64,000 bases of DNA from Polytrichum commune. Taxonomy: Eukaryota > Streptophyta > Polytrichopsida > Polytrichales > Polytrichaceae. The stretch lies in NCBI GenBank assembly GCA_950295325.1, contig OX485808.1, positions 31,829,180 through 31,893,179 of the forward strand, in the 5' to 3' direction. How positions within the stretch are numbered: position 1 is the stretch's first letter; each line of letters begins with the position of its first letter. Shown here in pieces: positions 1 to 13,058 of this stretch. The translations under genes were made by a program, and so were the position numbers. The notes under the pieces are model-generated. The model saw only the letters and a list, made by a program, of their open reading frames with translations, was not told where the DNA came from and did not search any database.

Positions 1-649
1 ACGAGCCAAAGAAAACACAATCGCAACCACGTGTTCCCACAAGCTCACCTAAACTTAATTATCCTAGATCCTCATTTCAAGACACATGAGCCCGACGTCA
101 TTTCAAGACACAAAAGTTAAGCTCAACGCAAGCGAACTTCGTGGCATTGAATTCGAGAGAATATTTCCACACATCGCTTCAACTTCAACTTCAACTTCGA
201 TCTATATATGTAGTTGGGGTTTTTTTTTCTTTCTTTCTTAAGTACGAAAGCACTCATTCGGGCTAAGAAGAAAGTCGTCTTCGTGCTACCTATAAGTAGT
301 AGTAGTAGTAGGTGTTGAGGTTCAACTTCCGAGTGGAGGCGGTGGCATTGATGCAAGTGAGAAAATGGGAGCGGGAGTTGGTGACATGAGAATATATGTT
401 GAGATTTGGTTGGATGCTTTTGTCAGGGTTTTGCAGTGTTGACTACTGCAAGTGGAAGTGGCGGATGTTGTATTATTATTATTGTTGTTGTTATTGTTAT
501 TGTTAAGGCTACTACTATGGGTTATAAGTTATAAGTGGGAAGCAGGAGTCAGGTCTGTGGCCACTGCCATTTTGAATGGTGTGCGTGATTTTTGGGTTAC
601 GGTAGAGGGCCCCGTTTACACTCGATAGAGGGTATGACTCAGGGTCGGT
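1..649. other. No gene recognised; microsatellites
   Basis: (TAG)n at about 296-311 and (ATT)n/(GTT)n at about 468-505. Unassigned otherwise. Confidence 0.5.
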
Positions 650-1158
650 TTAGGGTTCCCTTCACACACGAGGCAAGAGCCGTGACCATGAAATTGTGAG
701 AGCCCAAAAGGGAGTGTCCAAAGGCCGTCTCAAGGCATTTCCAACATCATGTAGTGTGGTCACGGGTTCTCGAGTGTGGTGTGGAGTTGTACGTGACTGG
801 GTCCTCAACCAAATGCTATTTCAATGAATTTCTATTCACGTGGGTTTTCACGCGTGATAAAGTAAAATAAACCAATGGTTGTGAGCGTTCGGAGTGTCCT
901 GGTCTTCTGGTTTCGTGTTAGGTTTACCTCCAAGAGGTGGTTTTTGAAAATAATCCATGTGACCATGAAACGTGATCCATTTGATGCCATGTTGGAGGAA
1001 TCCATGTAGACTTTACATCCATCTTGCATTCACTTCCTCCGTTGGTCCCTCGAGCGTAGTGTGAAGTGACCTTGGACCGGCCCCGCCTTTTCCACCAATG
1101 AGAGTGCTTGAAGTGTAATGGTGACGGGCTCTCAGTCTCGTGTGTGAAGTGGCCCTTA
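650..1158 (-). mobile_element. Family G element, minus copy
   Basis: 509 bp. Ends CCCTTCACACACGAGG (left) and CTCGTGTGTGAAGTGGCCC (right). Aligns over its whole length, in reverse, with 15648-16152 (GGTTTTTGAAAATA-ATCCATGTGA, GACTTTACATCCATCTTGCA). Both copies end next to TTAGA. Confidence 0.82.
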
Positions 1159-2295
1159 GACTATAGTGAAGAAGTGCACCAGTTGGTCAAGGGTTTCAAT
1201 GCAAAGATAAGGTTGTTTGAGGCAATGGTTGGTATGGTAGACAAGATGGGAAAGTAAAATATAAATAAGAATGTCTCGAGTGGGAGTTATGTGGAGGCCA
1301 AGTTTCATGTCCAAGGGTTTGAGGTTGCTCAAGAAACTTGACCTCCATAGAACTCCCATGGCACAAAGTGTTTCAACTCTTCTATTCGGGGTTCAAGTAT
1401 CAAACATTTCAACCTCTTTGACTAGATTGAATTATATTTTCAACTATTTCTATGCGAAACCTTGTGTATTGTAAGATATTAGATATGATCACGGGACCCA
1501 CAATTTATAATGGTCATACAGAGTGAGCGTGCGGGACATATAGAGCGTGAATTTGTTGTCAGTTCATTAAATAATGTGAACCACCGGGAGGAAGCGGCAC
1601 TTGCAAGTGAAATTGACCCGATATGTGCAGAGTTCCATGTAGCAAGTAGGGAAAATGACTCCGAAGTAGGTTAATCATCATAACATTGGCTGCTTGATAA
1701 TAGGAGGTGTTCACCGAGTAGGGGCTCTTAGATACAGTAGAAATAGAAGGTGGTTGTCTGCACACGTTTAAAAGGTGGTCTTCCTTGATAAAACTTCACC
1801 TTGGCACCACAAAGTGTAATCACAAGTTTGCACTTGAACCGTGCACGTGATAAATATTCCACTTCTTGACGGGACGTGGATCCATTGTTTCTTTGTTTCC
1901 ATTTGCTAGATATTTTAGGGATGGGAGAGAGGTACTAGGTGATGCTAATGGACCAAGTTTTAAGAGCACTCATTTCATAACCCTATTTCATAAACTTGTT
2001 TTGGGTTCACATATAAGCTCATGGCTATGATCAAGGTGAAGCACCCCTCATTCGTGCCAACACATGCAGTTGTGTTGGCTTTGGCTCTCTCTCTAATGAA
2101 TCAAGTTTCGATACGGGTCCCAACAAACAAGTTTGTTTGAGGTACGTGTGCCAATTTTGAGAACTGACTCCACATGCCTATTTGACCATTGGATCAACAA
2201 GCTAAGTAACTCACTTCGAGAGAGTTATGAATAAGAGAAACATTATTAAAGAAAATCGTGTTCATAGTTCATATGCTCATCAAATCTCTGGTGAA
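1159..2295. other. No gene recognised; one small inverted repeat
   Basis: 1278-1361 holds an inverted pair (GGGAGTTATGTGGAGGCCAA / TTGACCTCCATAGAACTCCC) with a short spacer. The rest is unassigned. Confidence 0.5.
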
Positions 2296-2620
2296 AATGC
2301 AAATTCCATTATCCATAAATTGGCTATGTACTAGGAGGACCCATTCCAAGGGATTTTTCCTTAGTAGTTTTTTTATTTGTGTTGTTAATTCCATGGTTGA
2401 CGGACCTGTAGTGGAGCTCCTAACATGATTGCTTAGACGCATTGAAGACCCTAAAACTATTAGACCAACAACAAGATAACTCACCACACTAGAGTTTATG
2501 AATGAGGAAGAATGCCAATGAAAAATATGCGGTCGGATTTGTATGGATAATGGAATCTCCATGATCCATAAAGTGGTTATGTACTAGGAGGAACCACTTC
2601 AAAGGGATTTTTATTAGTAT
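2296..2620. repeat. Imperfect direct duplication
   Basis: CATTATCCATAAATTGGCTA / ATGTACTAGGAGGACCCA and, ~250 bp on, CATGATCCATAAAGTGGTTA / TGTACTAGGAGGAACCAC, followed in both by GGGATTTTT. The two overlapping minus-strand frames here derive from it. Confidence 0.6.
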
Positions 2621-3415
2621 ATTCTTATTGGCTATGTGCCAAAGTTGGGATCTAGAGGCATTGGGGGGACTCTCATTGAGCGGGTGTAGGTTTGGAAGAA
2701 TTGATAGTAGGATGAATGACGACTTTATAACATTGTCAATGTTGTACATGATTGACCAATGGAAAAGTCTACTTGTGCCTTCAATTATGATGTGAGCCAA
2801 GGGCTTTGATTACAACTTAGGCATGTGTACTATGACTCAACTCATGCTAGGGTTACTTTCAAAAGAGGTTCTACAATGTGATTTTGAAAGAATTGCTATC
2901 ATATTTGGATTTCCATATCACAAATTAGCTTAGATGTTTATATTTCACAAGTGGATCCCTTCTACTATCATATAAGCAATTGAAATTGTATGCAATATGC
3001 CAAAGTACCCAAACTCCATCAAGTATGTGAATGAGTGTGCATCCACGTGTGCCATATGGCATTAATTGGGAGGGTGTAAATAGGAGGTTTCATGATTGAA
3101 TAGAAAAGAATGCACCAACTATCATGAAAATATCAACAACAATAAAACTGAACATAGTCTTAGTTATATAATTGACACTAATACGCATATTCAACATGAT
3201 TACTTGTGCTTTGCCTTGTAGATAGAATTGTTAAATACTTGGTAATGAGAACCAATTGGATATACAAAGACAATGGTCAAAAATTTGCATAATGTTGTTT
3301 CATTCAAATCATTTGAACACAATTCCAACATACAATTCAATAAATCATAATTGCATTGACGGTTGTCTATATGTTGCCCATGTTAATAAAAAGAATCATG
3401 TTAATGTAACGTATG
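2620..3415. other. No gene recognised
   Basis: Unassigned. Confidence 0.4.
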
Positions 3416-3793
3416 CGGGTGCTATTTGCTTACTTTTCTTAATCAGACCGCTATATTTGATTGGTGTGTGGTTTAAGTGAGGTTCAAAGAACAAATACCA
3501 CAATGACACGTGTTTAAAAGAGATTGGACTATCTCTTAATTTATAATCAACCACTTCACACTTGATAGTAAACACAACCGAGAGAACCTATGTAATCAAC
3601 TAAGAAATCAACAAAAATACGCATCCGACAAACATAACTAAATCATGAAAGCCTTGATTTTCAATCCGATTTTTGTTGATACCTCATCATAGATATGCAA
3701 CTGTAACACAAGTTTCGTTGTGTAAATCTACTTGATAGAAGTTGGAGAACATGAAAAACAAAGTGAATAACAACACCTACATACCCTTGTAAT
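3416..3793 (+). mobile_element. Family A element
   Basis: Left end TATGCGGGTGCTATTTGCTT and right end AACACCTACATACCCTTG form the terminal inverted repeat. Interior TTTAAAAGAGATTGGACTAT, GATTTTCAATCCGATTTTTG and TAGAAGTTGGAGAACATGAA. A 378-bp reference copy for the family. Confidence 0.74.
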
Positions 3794-3895
3794 ATAAAGA
3801 TTCTTAGAATACATCAATATAAGGATAAAGCCTCTCGTCGCGAGGCGCTTATTTGAAGTCCTTGAACTTGATTTGCTAGCACTCGATTTGCTAGC

Positions 3896-4082
3896 TATTG
3901 ATGAACCGGTTGAGTTTGAGAAATAACCGGTCGAAGTTCAAGCCTCCGGAAAATTGCCCATCGTTTTTGAAGAATCTATGGAATATACCCCAAATTAGTG
4001 AAGAAACCCGGAAGATCACGACATGTAACCGATTGGACTTGGAAACACGCTAGGATTTTATGGCCAATAATCTCCCGGGTCA
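3896..4082 (+). mobile_element. Family C element, 5'-truncated
   Basis: Starts at ATTGATGAACCGGTTGAGTT, lacking the outer GGGGAGAACC end, and runs to AATCTCCCGGGTCAC. Confidence 0.65.
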
Positions 4083-4434
4083 CTTATTGAAACACTTGGG
4101 TTAAGTTAGAACTAGAGTCCCATCTCGTAGTACTTTCTCGCACGGGCGGTGCTTTTGTTCAAATCCGTATTATGTGACCTAGTGTGATGACTTAAGCTTT
4201 GGGTTTGTTATCCTCTTTTGAAGCTGCTAAGCTAAGGTACATGGGCCTTACTATGTGGCCATTTGTCTTGATTGAGCACATGCATTTTGAGTGGTATGTG
4301 GCAAGGTTTGTAGTTAGAAATGCACATGTTATAATGAGATTGGACTATGTGCTCAAGTTCTCATTCAAAAGTTAAGTAGTTCACACAATTTGGGGGTTAG
4401 GAGTTGGATGATTGACTTATGAGAATGAGAAATT

Positions 4435-4530
4435 TCATGATCCGTGATTGCGAATGCAAAGATAATTCTTGGTCTGATCCAATAGCCAAATTTGGTTGTG
4501 AAGTTGCAAGTGCCCACATTTATGACCAAA
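4435..4530 (+). repeat. Family B repeat copy
   Basis: GCAAAGATAATTCTTGGTCT, GATCCAATAGCCAAATTTGG and GTTGCAAGTGCCCACATTTA, shared with 9850-9945 and 33605-33716. Confidence 0.58.
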
Positions 4531-4585
4531 TGTCTTGAGGTGTACGGGTATTTTTTCGATTAGGTTTTTTGAATCGAACACTGAT

Positions 4586-4917
4586 ATCTAAAAGGTGTGG
4601 TTAGGTGTGTGTCTAAGCACATGCATCATAAAGACACATGTTTATAAGATATTAGACTATGTCTTCAGTTTTTAGTAGCTACTCTACACTCAATAGGCAA
4701 CGCGATTGGGGGGGGGGGGGTTCCTATGTATTCTCATTCAAGGAGTCAACATGCACTCACTTTCAATTACCATAACTAAACAAGGGGAGGTCCAAATCTC
4801 AATCATATATTTTGTTAATCGTGAAGTTGCTAATGCAACTGAAAACCCGTGATAGATATATGATCAATAGAAAATAGAAAACAAGAGAAACTAACCAACT
4901 GACACCCACATACCTTA
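4586..4917 (+). mobile_element. Family A element, first of a tandem pair
   Basis: AAGACACATGTTTATAAGAT, CTACTCTACACTCAATAGG, then a poly-G run of 13 (4708-4720) where other copies have GGGAGGACC, and the end ACACCCACATACCTTAAGA. Confidence 0.7.
4708..4720. repeat. Poly-G run (13)
   Basis: Sits inside a family A copy at the site where sister copies read TTGGGAGGACC or TTGGGTGGGGGAG, so it appears to be an expansion of a short G-rich stretch. Confidence 0.9.
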
Positions 4918-4919
4918 AG

Positions 4920-5306
4920 ACATGTGAGTGCTACTCAAATTCTTCTCTTAATCAAATAGTTGTATTTGATTGATGCATGATTAGACGAGGATCAAAGAAC
5001 AAACACCACAAAGGACACATGTTTCTAAGAGATTGGACTATCTTTCCGTTTCTTAGCAACTACTCCACACTCAACAGTGAACACAACTGGGTGGGGGAGA
5101 CCTATGTATCCAAATTAACGAATCAACACACAAACACTTCCAGTAACCATAACTAAATAAGGGAAGGTCCGATTTTCAATCCGATTTTTGATAATGCTTG
5201 CTAACGCAACACAAGATTCGTCGTGTGTAAATCTAATCGATAGAAGTAGGAAAACACGGAAAAAAAAACCACCCCGAACAACACCCGAAATCATAATACC
5301 TCGGAT
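4920..5306 (+). mobile_element. Family A element, second of a tandem pair
   Basis: Full-length-like copy: GATCAAAGAACAAACACCAC, GGTCCGATTTTCAATCCGAT, ATCGATAGAAGTAGG. It follows the preceding A copy with only the shared end TTAAGACATGTGAGTG between them. Confidence 0.73.
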
Positions 5307-7592
5307 GTAAGGTAGGGTTACGAGGCCGTGTTTGTACTCTTGGTCGTGGGTATAAGTTAGATTCGCCAGCCATGCCAAACTAGGACTCTCTCTCTCCCCA
5401 TAATTCAAAGCCTGGCTACGAAGTCATGGGCTCAGATGGATGGGCCCTCTCAATTGCTACTTAAACTCTACTTCAACACCTGCACCTTCGAGCGGTTGCT
5501 GCTCCCGCTCGTAAGTATGAGTACAAATTTTGACTTAATTTCGGATCACGGCCCACTTTAAGTCCGAGTGTGTCTCCACGGAGTAGCGGGAAATTCGACA
5601 CCGATGCCACCTTGGTACCGCACTCTTTAAGCATGCTAAAGGTAGAGGGCGTTGAAAACCGTCGCTCTAAGCGTTGAGTGCATCTATTATTGTTAATAGT
5701 AGTATTAGTATTATCATTTGTTGTTATGGAGACGATCGCACATTCTCCGATTGAGGGATCAGGTTGGGTGGGGTCAGGAGCCTGTCATGTAAGGTGCAAG
5801 AATTATGCTTCTGGGATGCTGGTCTAAGTAGATTTAGCGTGACGAATTAGTAGCCCCGGCTCTGGTTGATTAAGTTTAGAAGGAAACAACTCACTACAAC
5901 TGAATGATGTTATGATTGAGAGAAGCTTATTTCAATGTCAAAATATCCTTAGAAAGCCATTTGGGACCTGGAAAAGAAAACTTGAGATGCTCTCACAAAC
6001 CTTATTGAGTAAACCAACCTATACATGCTTAACTAAGCCTACACTAGGCACTCTCATGTTCCAATGCATGGTTCTAGTGGTATACATGTTGGTAGAGAAA
6101 TACTTTCCCTCCCCAAAGTCGTGCCCAAAGTTTATCATAATTTCCAAGTGGATCATTGTAGATGGCAACCGTATCCACATCTCATGTGTCTAATATTTAT
6201 TATATTGGTAAAAAATCAGTTTTTTGTTGTTGTTAGCAATTGAAAGGGGATTTCGTTGTACCAAAGCATGTCTTATATTTGGTTATTTATGCAAAAGTTA
6301 TAAGGGTTCAAAGATCAATTGGTGGATGATGAATTATATGCATAAGCCTGATGTTAATGTGGTGGACATTCTCAAAAGTAGTATGTACTTAAAGTGCATG
6401 AATTATGGGGGTGGGGGTTGGTTTTAACATGGTTTGTTTCAATGTGTTTTGAGAGGTTGGACTAAACCTTAAATTTTTGCTTAGTAGAACACGTATCATG
6501 AGGTGGGAGAGGTGGGATTTTTTAATCAAGAAATGCTATCCATGAAGAAAATGTTATGTCATAGATTTTGATTACATCAATGTTTTGGTTCGCTTGTAAA
6601 AGGAAATGCCACCTCAAGTTAAAGTAGGCTTTCCATTAGAAAGTCATCATTTGCAGTCCTATTGTGTGGACATTTCCAACTCCACAAACAACTTTGGCAC
6701 TTGGCCATGTTTAAGAACTGTGTCATTTGGTTGAAGATTATGAATTTCAAAGATTAGACAAAGATTGTCACACTAAATTTTAAAATTTGGAGTTGAAATG
6801 CAAATGTTATAAGAGCTCAAAATGAATGATCGCACATATCACATAGATCCTCCGAATTGTGTTGGCCGGGATGGTGTCTAATAATGTGCACGTAATCCAA
6901 TCTCTCGATAACACATGCCTTTAGTATTAGTTCATAACTACAAGCCTCGCCACATGCCGCTCATATAGTGGGGTCCAATTAAGAAGACGACCGCATAAAA
7001 ACACACATACCTTGTTTCCGCTTTAAGTTTGAATGGTGATGTCACCCAAGGTAGATAATGCCAAAAACTTCAATCTAAGAACCGAGTGTAGCTATTGTTA
7101 CTAAATGTTAAAATTACAATTAAGCCTCACTAGCAATCAAATGGGTTGGGTTCCGCTTCACCAAAGCATGCCTTATTTGAATGTTAGATACAAAAGTTAT
7201 GAGAGTTCAAAGGACTCATTGTTAAATGAGCCAAAAAACCACATGAGTGGAATTTTTTTTCATTGTAGATAATGATTACACTCCAATATTACCAACGAAA
7301 TTGAGTACAACCTATTTAATTTGTGTAGGAAAACGCGATTCAAGCATGCCAATGGTAAAATGAATATTGCATGAATTCTTGGAAGATTCGATTGCATTTT
7401 CCTTTAGTGATTTCCTTTTGAGAAACATGTACATTTCAAAGTTGAGTATGTCCTTTTTCTATTAAAATTTCTCGAGGTTGATGTATGTTAGGGCCATATA
7501 CAATGAACCATTCAATTTCCGTTATTATCTTGGAGAGATGGATGAATAGATAGTTCCCAATGGCATTGGTTCAAATAATATAGGTTTACAAT
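5307..7592. other. No gene recognised
   Basis: A piece at 6895-7015 resembles a reversed outer end of family A (CAATTAAGAAGACGACCGCA, ACACACATACCTTG), and 6655-6715 resembles reversed family B (GACATTTCCAACTCCACAAA). The rest, including several 60-93 codon frames, is unassigned. Confidence 0.4.
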
Positions 7593-7934
7593 TACACTAA
7601 ACAGTCATGTTAGTGTGGGTGAAAAATTAGCATGGGCGACACTAATTTTTTAATCAAGGTGGAATTAATGTGGGTCCAAGATCCCGAGTCTTCCCTCGAG
7701 CCTTCACGAGGAATTCTAACCAACACATTAAATATAAGTTATAGGAAGTAACACAAAATCAACTATTCACCCACGTTAATTCTCTACCAGAAAAAATGTA
7801 GCCCATGCTAATTTTCTACTATAAATTTAACACGGGTCTAAAATTAATGTGGCCCACATTGATTTCCATTATTATAATAAAGCGTGAACTCTAGAAAATT
7901 ATTGTGGTCCACAATGTTGGGACTATTTGAGATG
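7593..7934. mobile_element. Family H MITE, long copy
   Basis: Left end TACACTAAACAGTCATGTTA. Interior has GTGGAATTAATGTGGGTCCA and ACACGGGTCTAAAATTAATG. The right end GGGACTATTTGAGATG has drifted. Confidence 0.62.
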
Positions 7935-9689
7935 CTTTCAAGTTGCAAACTCCAACTTTCCACCTAAGGATACGTTGCTTTTAGATTGATTGCGTATGCC
8001 ACATTATTGACCTATCAACTCCTAGTCAAATAATCCCAATCCACTATCTCATGAAGACAAGATTGCCAAGAGATTGAGCTCTCATTTTGTGGGCCCAAAG
8101 CCATAGGAATTGTTGAGTGGTCTTTGAATCCTTATCGGAACTTTCAATTTAATCCTTAAAGGCGTAGAGAGAACCGTAGAACTTTTCCTTAAGATGCGTA
8201 TAACAACTACGCCTTTGAAGAATTTCAATTGTTTTTTTTGAAGAGTTACATCCACGTCGTAAAACACAAGTGTAGGTTTTCATTTCTCTATATCCAATCG
8301 ATGTTACTTTATAAAAACAAGATTGATGTGATTGATCATAAATTATTTTAAAATGATAATTCCAAAAATAAACGTAGATGGGGCGTGTCAAACAACATTA
8401 TTCACTTGTCATCACCCATCCCATTCTAATAATATTCAATGATAATGTTGCAAGTGAGCTTATCATGATGAATCTCCTCAGACAAGCATCCATAATGTAT
8501 AATTATAGCACGTTACATTAAATATTTTTAGCCCCACTCAACCTGACCACTCAATTGAATAAAGTTATTCATATTCATAAAATAGTTATGTGATTTATTC
8601 TTAACATAAATGGGGTGAGGAAGTGGATAAAGGAACAAAACCAAGATTAAAACATGACAACAACAACAATGTTAGTAACCTCTAGATGCGACATGTCAAC
8701 TACAAAATGAAGTCATTGTTAGGATGTATGGCAAACATGTATGCAACGTGACAAATATCTTAATTGAAAATTACAGTGAGAGTTGAAATTTTATAAGAAT
8801 TCATTGTCGTGAATGTAAATGTGTTTCAATAATGCTCAAAATGGTGGCATTAATAGGTAGTTGTGAGATTCTAGAGTAATGACCCCTTGTAATTGTTGTA
8901 ATCTTTAAAAGCCCTTTTGGTAGGCCTACCAATGGCTTAGGAAATTGGCCAACATTCTCTACTTTTACCATGGCCGCCATCTCAAGCAATGAAGATATGT
9001 AAGTTCCATCATGGACATGATGTCCGCCAATAATGCTTGTGACTATATATGGCATTCTCAATTGTGTCCCAATGACCCCTCTTGTCCATTGAGACTATTG
9101 TCTAGTAGGCCCGTCATTTCTCCTAGTTAAACCCTAAGTATCTAAGAGGCCCTATTTGGACCTCTTTATGCACAAACACGTGTACTTGAGCTACATGTAT
9201 TCATATTTAGTTAATCGTGTCAAAAACTTCAATAATAAAGTCATTTTTATAATTCACTTTTTCAAATTGGGTCAAAACCTCAATGTAATTCATGTATAAT
9301 TTTAAGTTTGGGTCAAAATAAACAATCCAAACGCCTTAGGATGCAAATACATATCTAATATTTTTTTAATCATTCATGTCACATGTGAATGTATTTTAAG
9401 TTTTTTCCTCGACATAAGACAATGTATATATTAAGACACAAAACCCATAAGTATTAAAATGTGTTTTCCGGATTTGGTGAGGCTCATAGAAAATTGTGAA
9501 CTTGGATGTATATTTAGCCCTCGTGTCCTTTAAGTGTTAAATTACCAATGGGACTCAAAAAGAAAATAAAAAGGTGGATATCCTAACGGACATCTTATGT
9601 TGACGGGCATCATGTTGTCTTTTATAAATTGAACACCTACATTCGACTAATATTTGACAAGAATTATAATGAAGGTCAAATGCCATTAT
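7935..9689. other. No gene recognised
   Basis: AT-rich unassigned sequence without a sustained frame. Confidence 0.4.
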
Positions 9690-10130
9690 GATATGTGTTA
9701 CAAAGAGATTGGACCATGTCCTCAAAATCCAGACACCGTTCTAGTTCAATAGGTAGTGAACACAATTGAGAGGGCCTATGTTATCGTTTGAAAAATAAGA
9801 CGATCAGAGTCTCATAATTATCATGAAACTTAAAATGACAACCTCCATGATTTGCAATTGCTAACTAAACGAAACAACTCTTGAGCCGATCCAACAGTTA
9901 GTATTGTCTGTGGAGTTGGAAGTGTCCACATTAGGCCCATATAAGGTAGACAACCCCCATTTGGTTACTTTTCTCATTAGGACATCTACATTTGAGTGGT
10001 GTGTGGTTAGGTGTGGATCTAAGAACGGATACCAAAAAGGCATGTGTTGAAAAGAGATAGACTACATGCTCATAACATGCTAACCATTCTAGGCTCAATA
10101 GTCAACATTAAATGGTCAATACACGACCAT
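9690..10130 (+). repeat. Families A and B, truncated and mosaic
   Basis: 9700-9780 has the A interior (AAGAGATTGGACCATGTCC, AGTGAACACAATTGAGAGGG). 9850-9940 is family B (GATCCAACAGTTAGTATTG, GGAAGTGTCCACATTAGGC). 9942-10115 restarts family A from its outer end (GGTAGACAACCCCCATTTGG). It looks like successive insertions or a rearranged cluster. Confidence 0.55.
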
Positions 10131-10404
10131 TTAATGAGTGTGAGAATCTTCACTTCGGCAATGAAGAAGATTTTCATATGAGCTCCGAAAATCACGAGGA
10201 AAGTGGTTGTGGCCTCCGTCTAGATTTTCTAACCATCTTGTACTACATCGCGTGTTTCATATCCTAGGAGACGTGGGCTCGTCGGAAAAAGTGACTATTT
10301 AAGACCCACTTTACCTTGGTTGCGGCCAGCCTTGTGACGCTCTCAATCAATGCGATAGACATTTGATTTGCTTAGTGGAAATGCACCCTAGATAACCTTA
10401 TAGG

Positions 10405-10858
10405 GTAGATGGGTCTTAAGTAGCTCGTTTTCTTAATCAGACCCCTACATCTGATTGGTACATGGTTCGGTGAGGATCAACGAGCAAACATCACAAAACA
10501 CACATGTTTAAAAGAAATTAGGCTACATCTCCAAATATCAACAACTACTCTACACTCAGTAGTGGACACAACTAGGAGGACATGTGTACCCAATTTTCTT
10601 TCTATACCCCTCTCCTCTATTCTTAGTCACACATCAAATGGCTTAGAAAAAGGTGAAAGCGGACTTGTAACTGACAAACACACGCTTCTGATAACCATAT
10701 CTAAAGAAGGGGAAATCCGATTCTCAATCCAATATTTGCAGGCGTTTCATCGTAGATTTGCTAATGCAACATGAGTTTTGTTGTGTGAATCTAATTGGTA
10801 GAAGTTGGAGAACATGCAAAAAATCCAAACCAAATAGCACCCACATAGCCTTAAATAT
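10405..10858 (+). mobile_element. Family A element with an internal insertion
   Basis: Starts near GGTAGATGGGTCTTAAGTAG and ends AGCACCCACATAGCCTTAAA. Interior CACAAAACACACATGTTTAA, CAACTACTCTACACTCAGTA and GAAATCCGATTCTCAATCC are family blocks. About 70 bp around 10588-10660 (C/T-rich) is absent from other copies. Confidence 0.72.
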
Positions 10859-11019
10859 CATTCGTTCACAATGTTGGGCCACCAAAGACATGCAACGTGA
10901 CCCATGCTACAAAATCTACAAATTCGACTTGAAGGTACCTTGAGGCTTGGATGCGGTTACAAAAGTACAAGACCCAGAATTTTCAGCTCCCAGCCAAAGT
11001 CCTATTTGAGGAATTAGGT

Positions 11020-11245
11020 ATTTGTGTCCGGGAGAGATTTTTGGGCATAATCGGTTAAAATTCTAGTGTTTCCAAGTCCAACCCGTTCCATGTTGAGGTC
11101 TTTCGGTTTTCTTTTATTACTTCGAGGTATATTTTCTAAATTCCTCTAAAATGATCGGTAAATTTTCTAAAGTCTTAAACTTCAAGTAGTTATTTTTCAA
11201 ACTCAACCGGTTCATCTGTAACTAAGCGGTTGGTTCACCCTGTTC
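11020..11245 (-). mobile_element. Family C element (minus)
   Basis: Plus-strand start GTGTCCGGGAGAGATTTTTG, interior CAACCGGTTCATCTGTAACT and end GGTTCACC are family C in reverse. One of the most complete copies for the GTGTCCGGGAGA end. Confidence 0.72.
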
Positions 11246-12660
11246 ATTTCTCTTGCATTTTACATAGGCGATTTCATTTTAAGGTAAATATGTGGGTCTT
11301 ATATGGTCACTCTTCTTAATTGGACACTTATGTTTGAGTGGTATATGACAAAGCATGTACGGGAGAATAAACAAGGAGTACACACAAGTTTAATGACACA
11401 TGCATGTCTTAAAATGGTAAATATATTTTTATTAGCCCAATTTTCCTAGGTTATTCAAAACCTATTAGTGTGAGATACTTGACAAATGTAAATAGAAGCC
11501 ATAGTTACTTTCCTCACATTTTTTAAAGCTCGTGTGAATATTTTGTTCATTATGAAGTTGAAACAATCACATAGCCCTCCCAATTGTGTTGAAAATTAAA
11601 CCTATAAGCATTAACAAATGTTGAACACGTACTACAGTTTTTTTTGTACATTTTTGAGGGATTCTTAACCACGTACCACTCTCATGTAGGTCTTCATTGA
11701 AGCCTTAAGTAATCTAATTAGGATAACTAGTTTTATACATGTCTTTGGGTTCTTTCGACTTGCTTTGTCACAAGGTTCAATGCAATTTTAGTAGCGGGTG
11801 TCAAGACCACAAATGTGATGAAGTAACCGGGGCACAAAATCGAAAGTACTTGTCATGTTGAAGATAGTAATTGTCGTGTTGGGTCCACTTGGGCTTGGTG
11901 TGAGGTGGGTTTTTGACACGGAGAGTTGAAACCCACGGTCCTCCACAATTCCTTTGCATTTTCAAAGGTTTCATTATTATCAACCTCGTGCTTTTAAAGC
12001 ATTCAATAATGACCTTCAACCACATTATGATGAAATCGTCCATGAAAGAATTTGCTAGATATTATGGTGCCACATTGCCAAAGCATCTTACCCCGACACT
12101 ATGTTATTGAGATGCAACCTATGATGTTTCACGATGTGCAACTTTCATTGGGCTTCCGTCGACTAAAGTCTTGACATTCATGAAGTCAATCTAGAAGAAC
12201 ACTCGGGGACCCCTCCCGCTCACTACAATTCTCGGTTCAATAAAAGATAGGGTCTCAATTGATCTCTCAAAGTATAAGCTAGATAAACAAGTAAACTAGG
12301 GAATGGTAAAGCCATTGTAAGAATATACTAGTTATGTTATAATAATCTCAATCACATATTCATAGTATCCCACGAATATAAGAGTGAGCATGTCAGACTA
12401 AAAGTAAATACGGATGAGTGAGTGACATGCTAGTGATGTGGAATCCGTCATGGAAAATGTTTGGTGGTCACCTGGATTTCGTGGTGAGAAGTTTCAAATA
12501 GGTTGTGTCAACACAAAACGAAGGTGACAATTTCACTGATTATCTATTGTAAACATATTATATTTCAAGAAAAATGAAGTGCACAAATAAGCGCTATGTC
12601 TTGGTCTAAGTCTGCTTTACATTGTCTTATGTAATCAAGGCTTTTAAACCCCGATTTACA
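11246..12660. other. No gene recognised
   Basis: 11278-11420 resembles the outer end of family A/B (TTAAGGTAAATATGTGGGTC, TTCTTAATTGGACACTTATG). The rest is unassigned. Confidence 0.4.
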
Positions 12661-12708
12661 ATTTCTCATGGTCATGGTTTTGGATCGACAACCATGACCA
12701 CAAGAAAT
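12661..12708. repeat. Small inverted repeat
   Basis: TTTCTCATGGTCATGGTT and AACCATGACCACAAGAAA form a near-perfect ~18-bp stem with a ~12-nt loop. Confidence 0.8.
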
Positions 12709-12765
12709 GGACCTAGATCAGACTTTCACATGGGCAATGGTCACATGCATAAAACAACATGTATG

Positions 12766-13058
12766 TACACTAAATACTCCAAATACTATGGGCCACATTC
12801 ATTCCAACGCACACTACATTTCAGTAAGAAAATTAGTGTAAGCCACATCGATTGTTTTTCTAGAAAATCAATGCGGGTAATTATTTTGACTTTGTGCTAC
12901 TTTTGTCCTATAACTAATACTAGATATGTTGGTCGGAAATCTTCGTGAAGACTTAAGAGAAGACCTATGGGTTCAAACCCACGTTAATTCCACCTTGAAT
13001 AGAAAATCCGTGTGGCCCACACTAATTATTCCCATGCTAATAGGACTATTTAGTGTAG
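12766..13058. mobile_element. Family H MITE
   Basis: 293 bp with inverted ends TACACTAAATACTCC (left) and GGACTATTTAGTGTA (right). The interior GGTTCAAACCCACGTTAATT and GTGGCCCACACTAATTATTC is shared with 7.6-7.9 kb and 27.8-28.0 kb. Confidence 0.72.

Noticed and set aside
4130..4175. tRNA B-box-like TTGTTCAAATCCG
   Set aside because: No matching A box or cloverleaf upstream.
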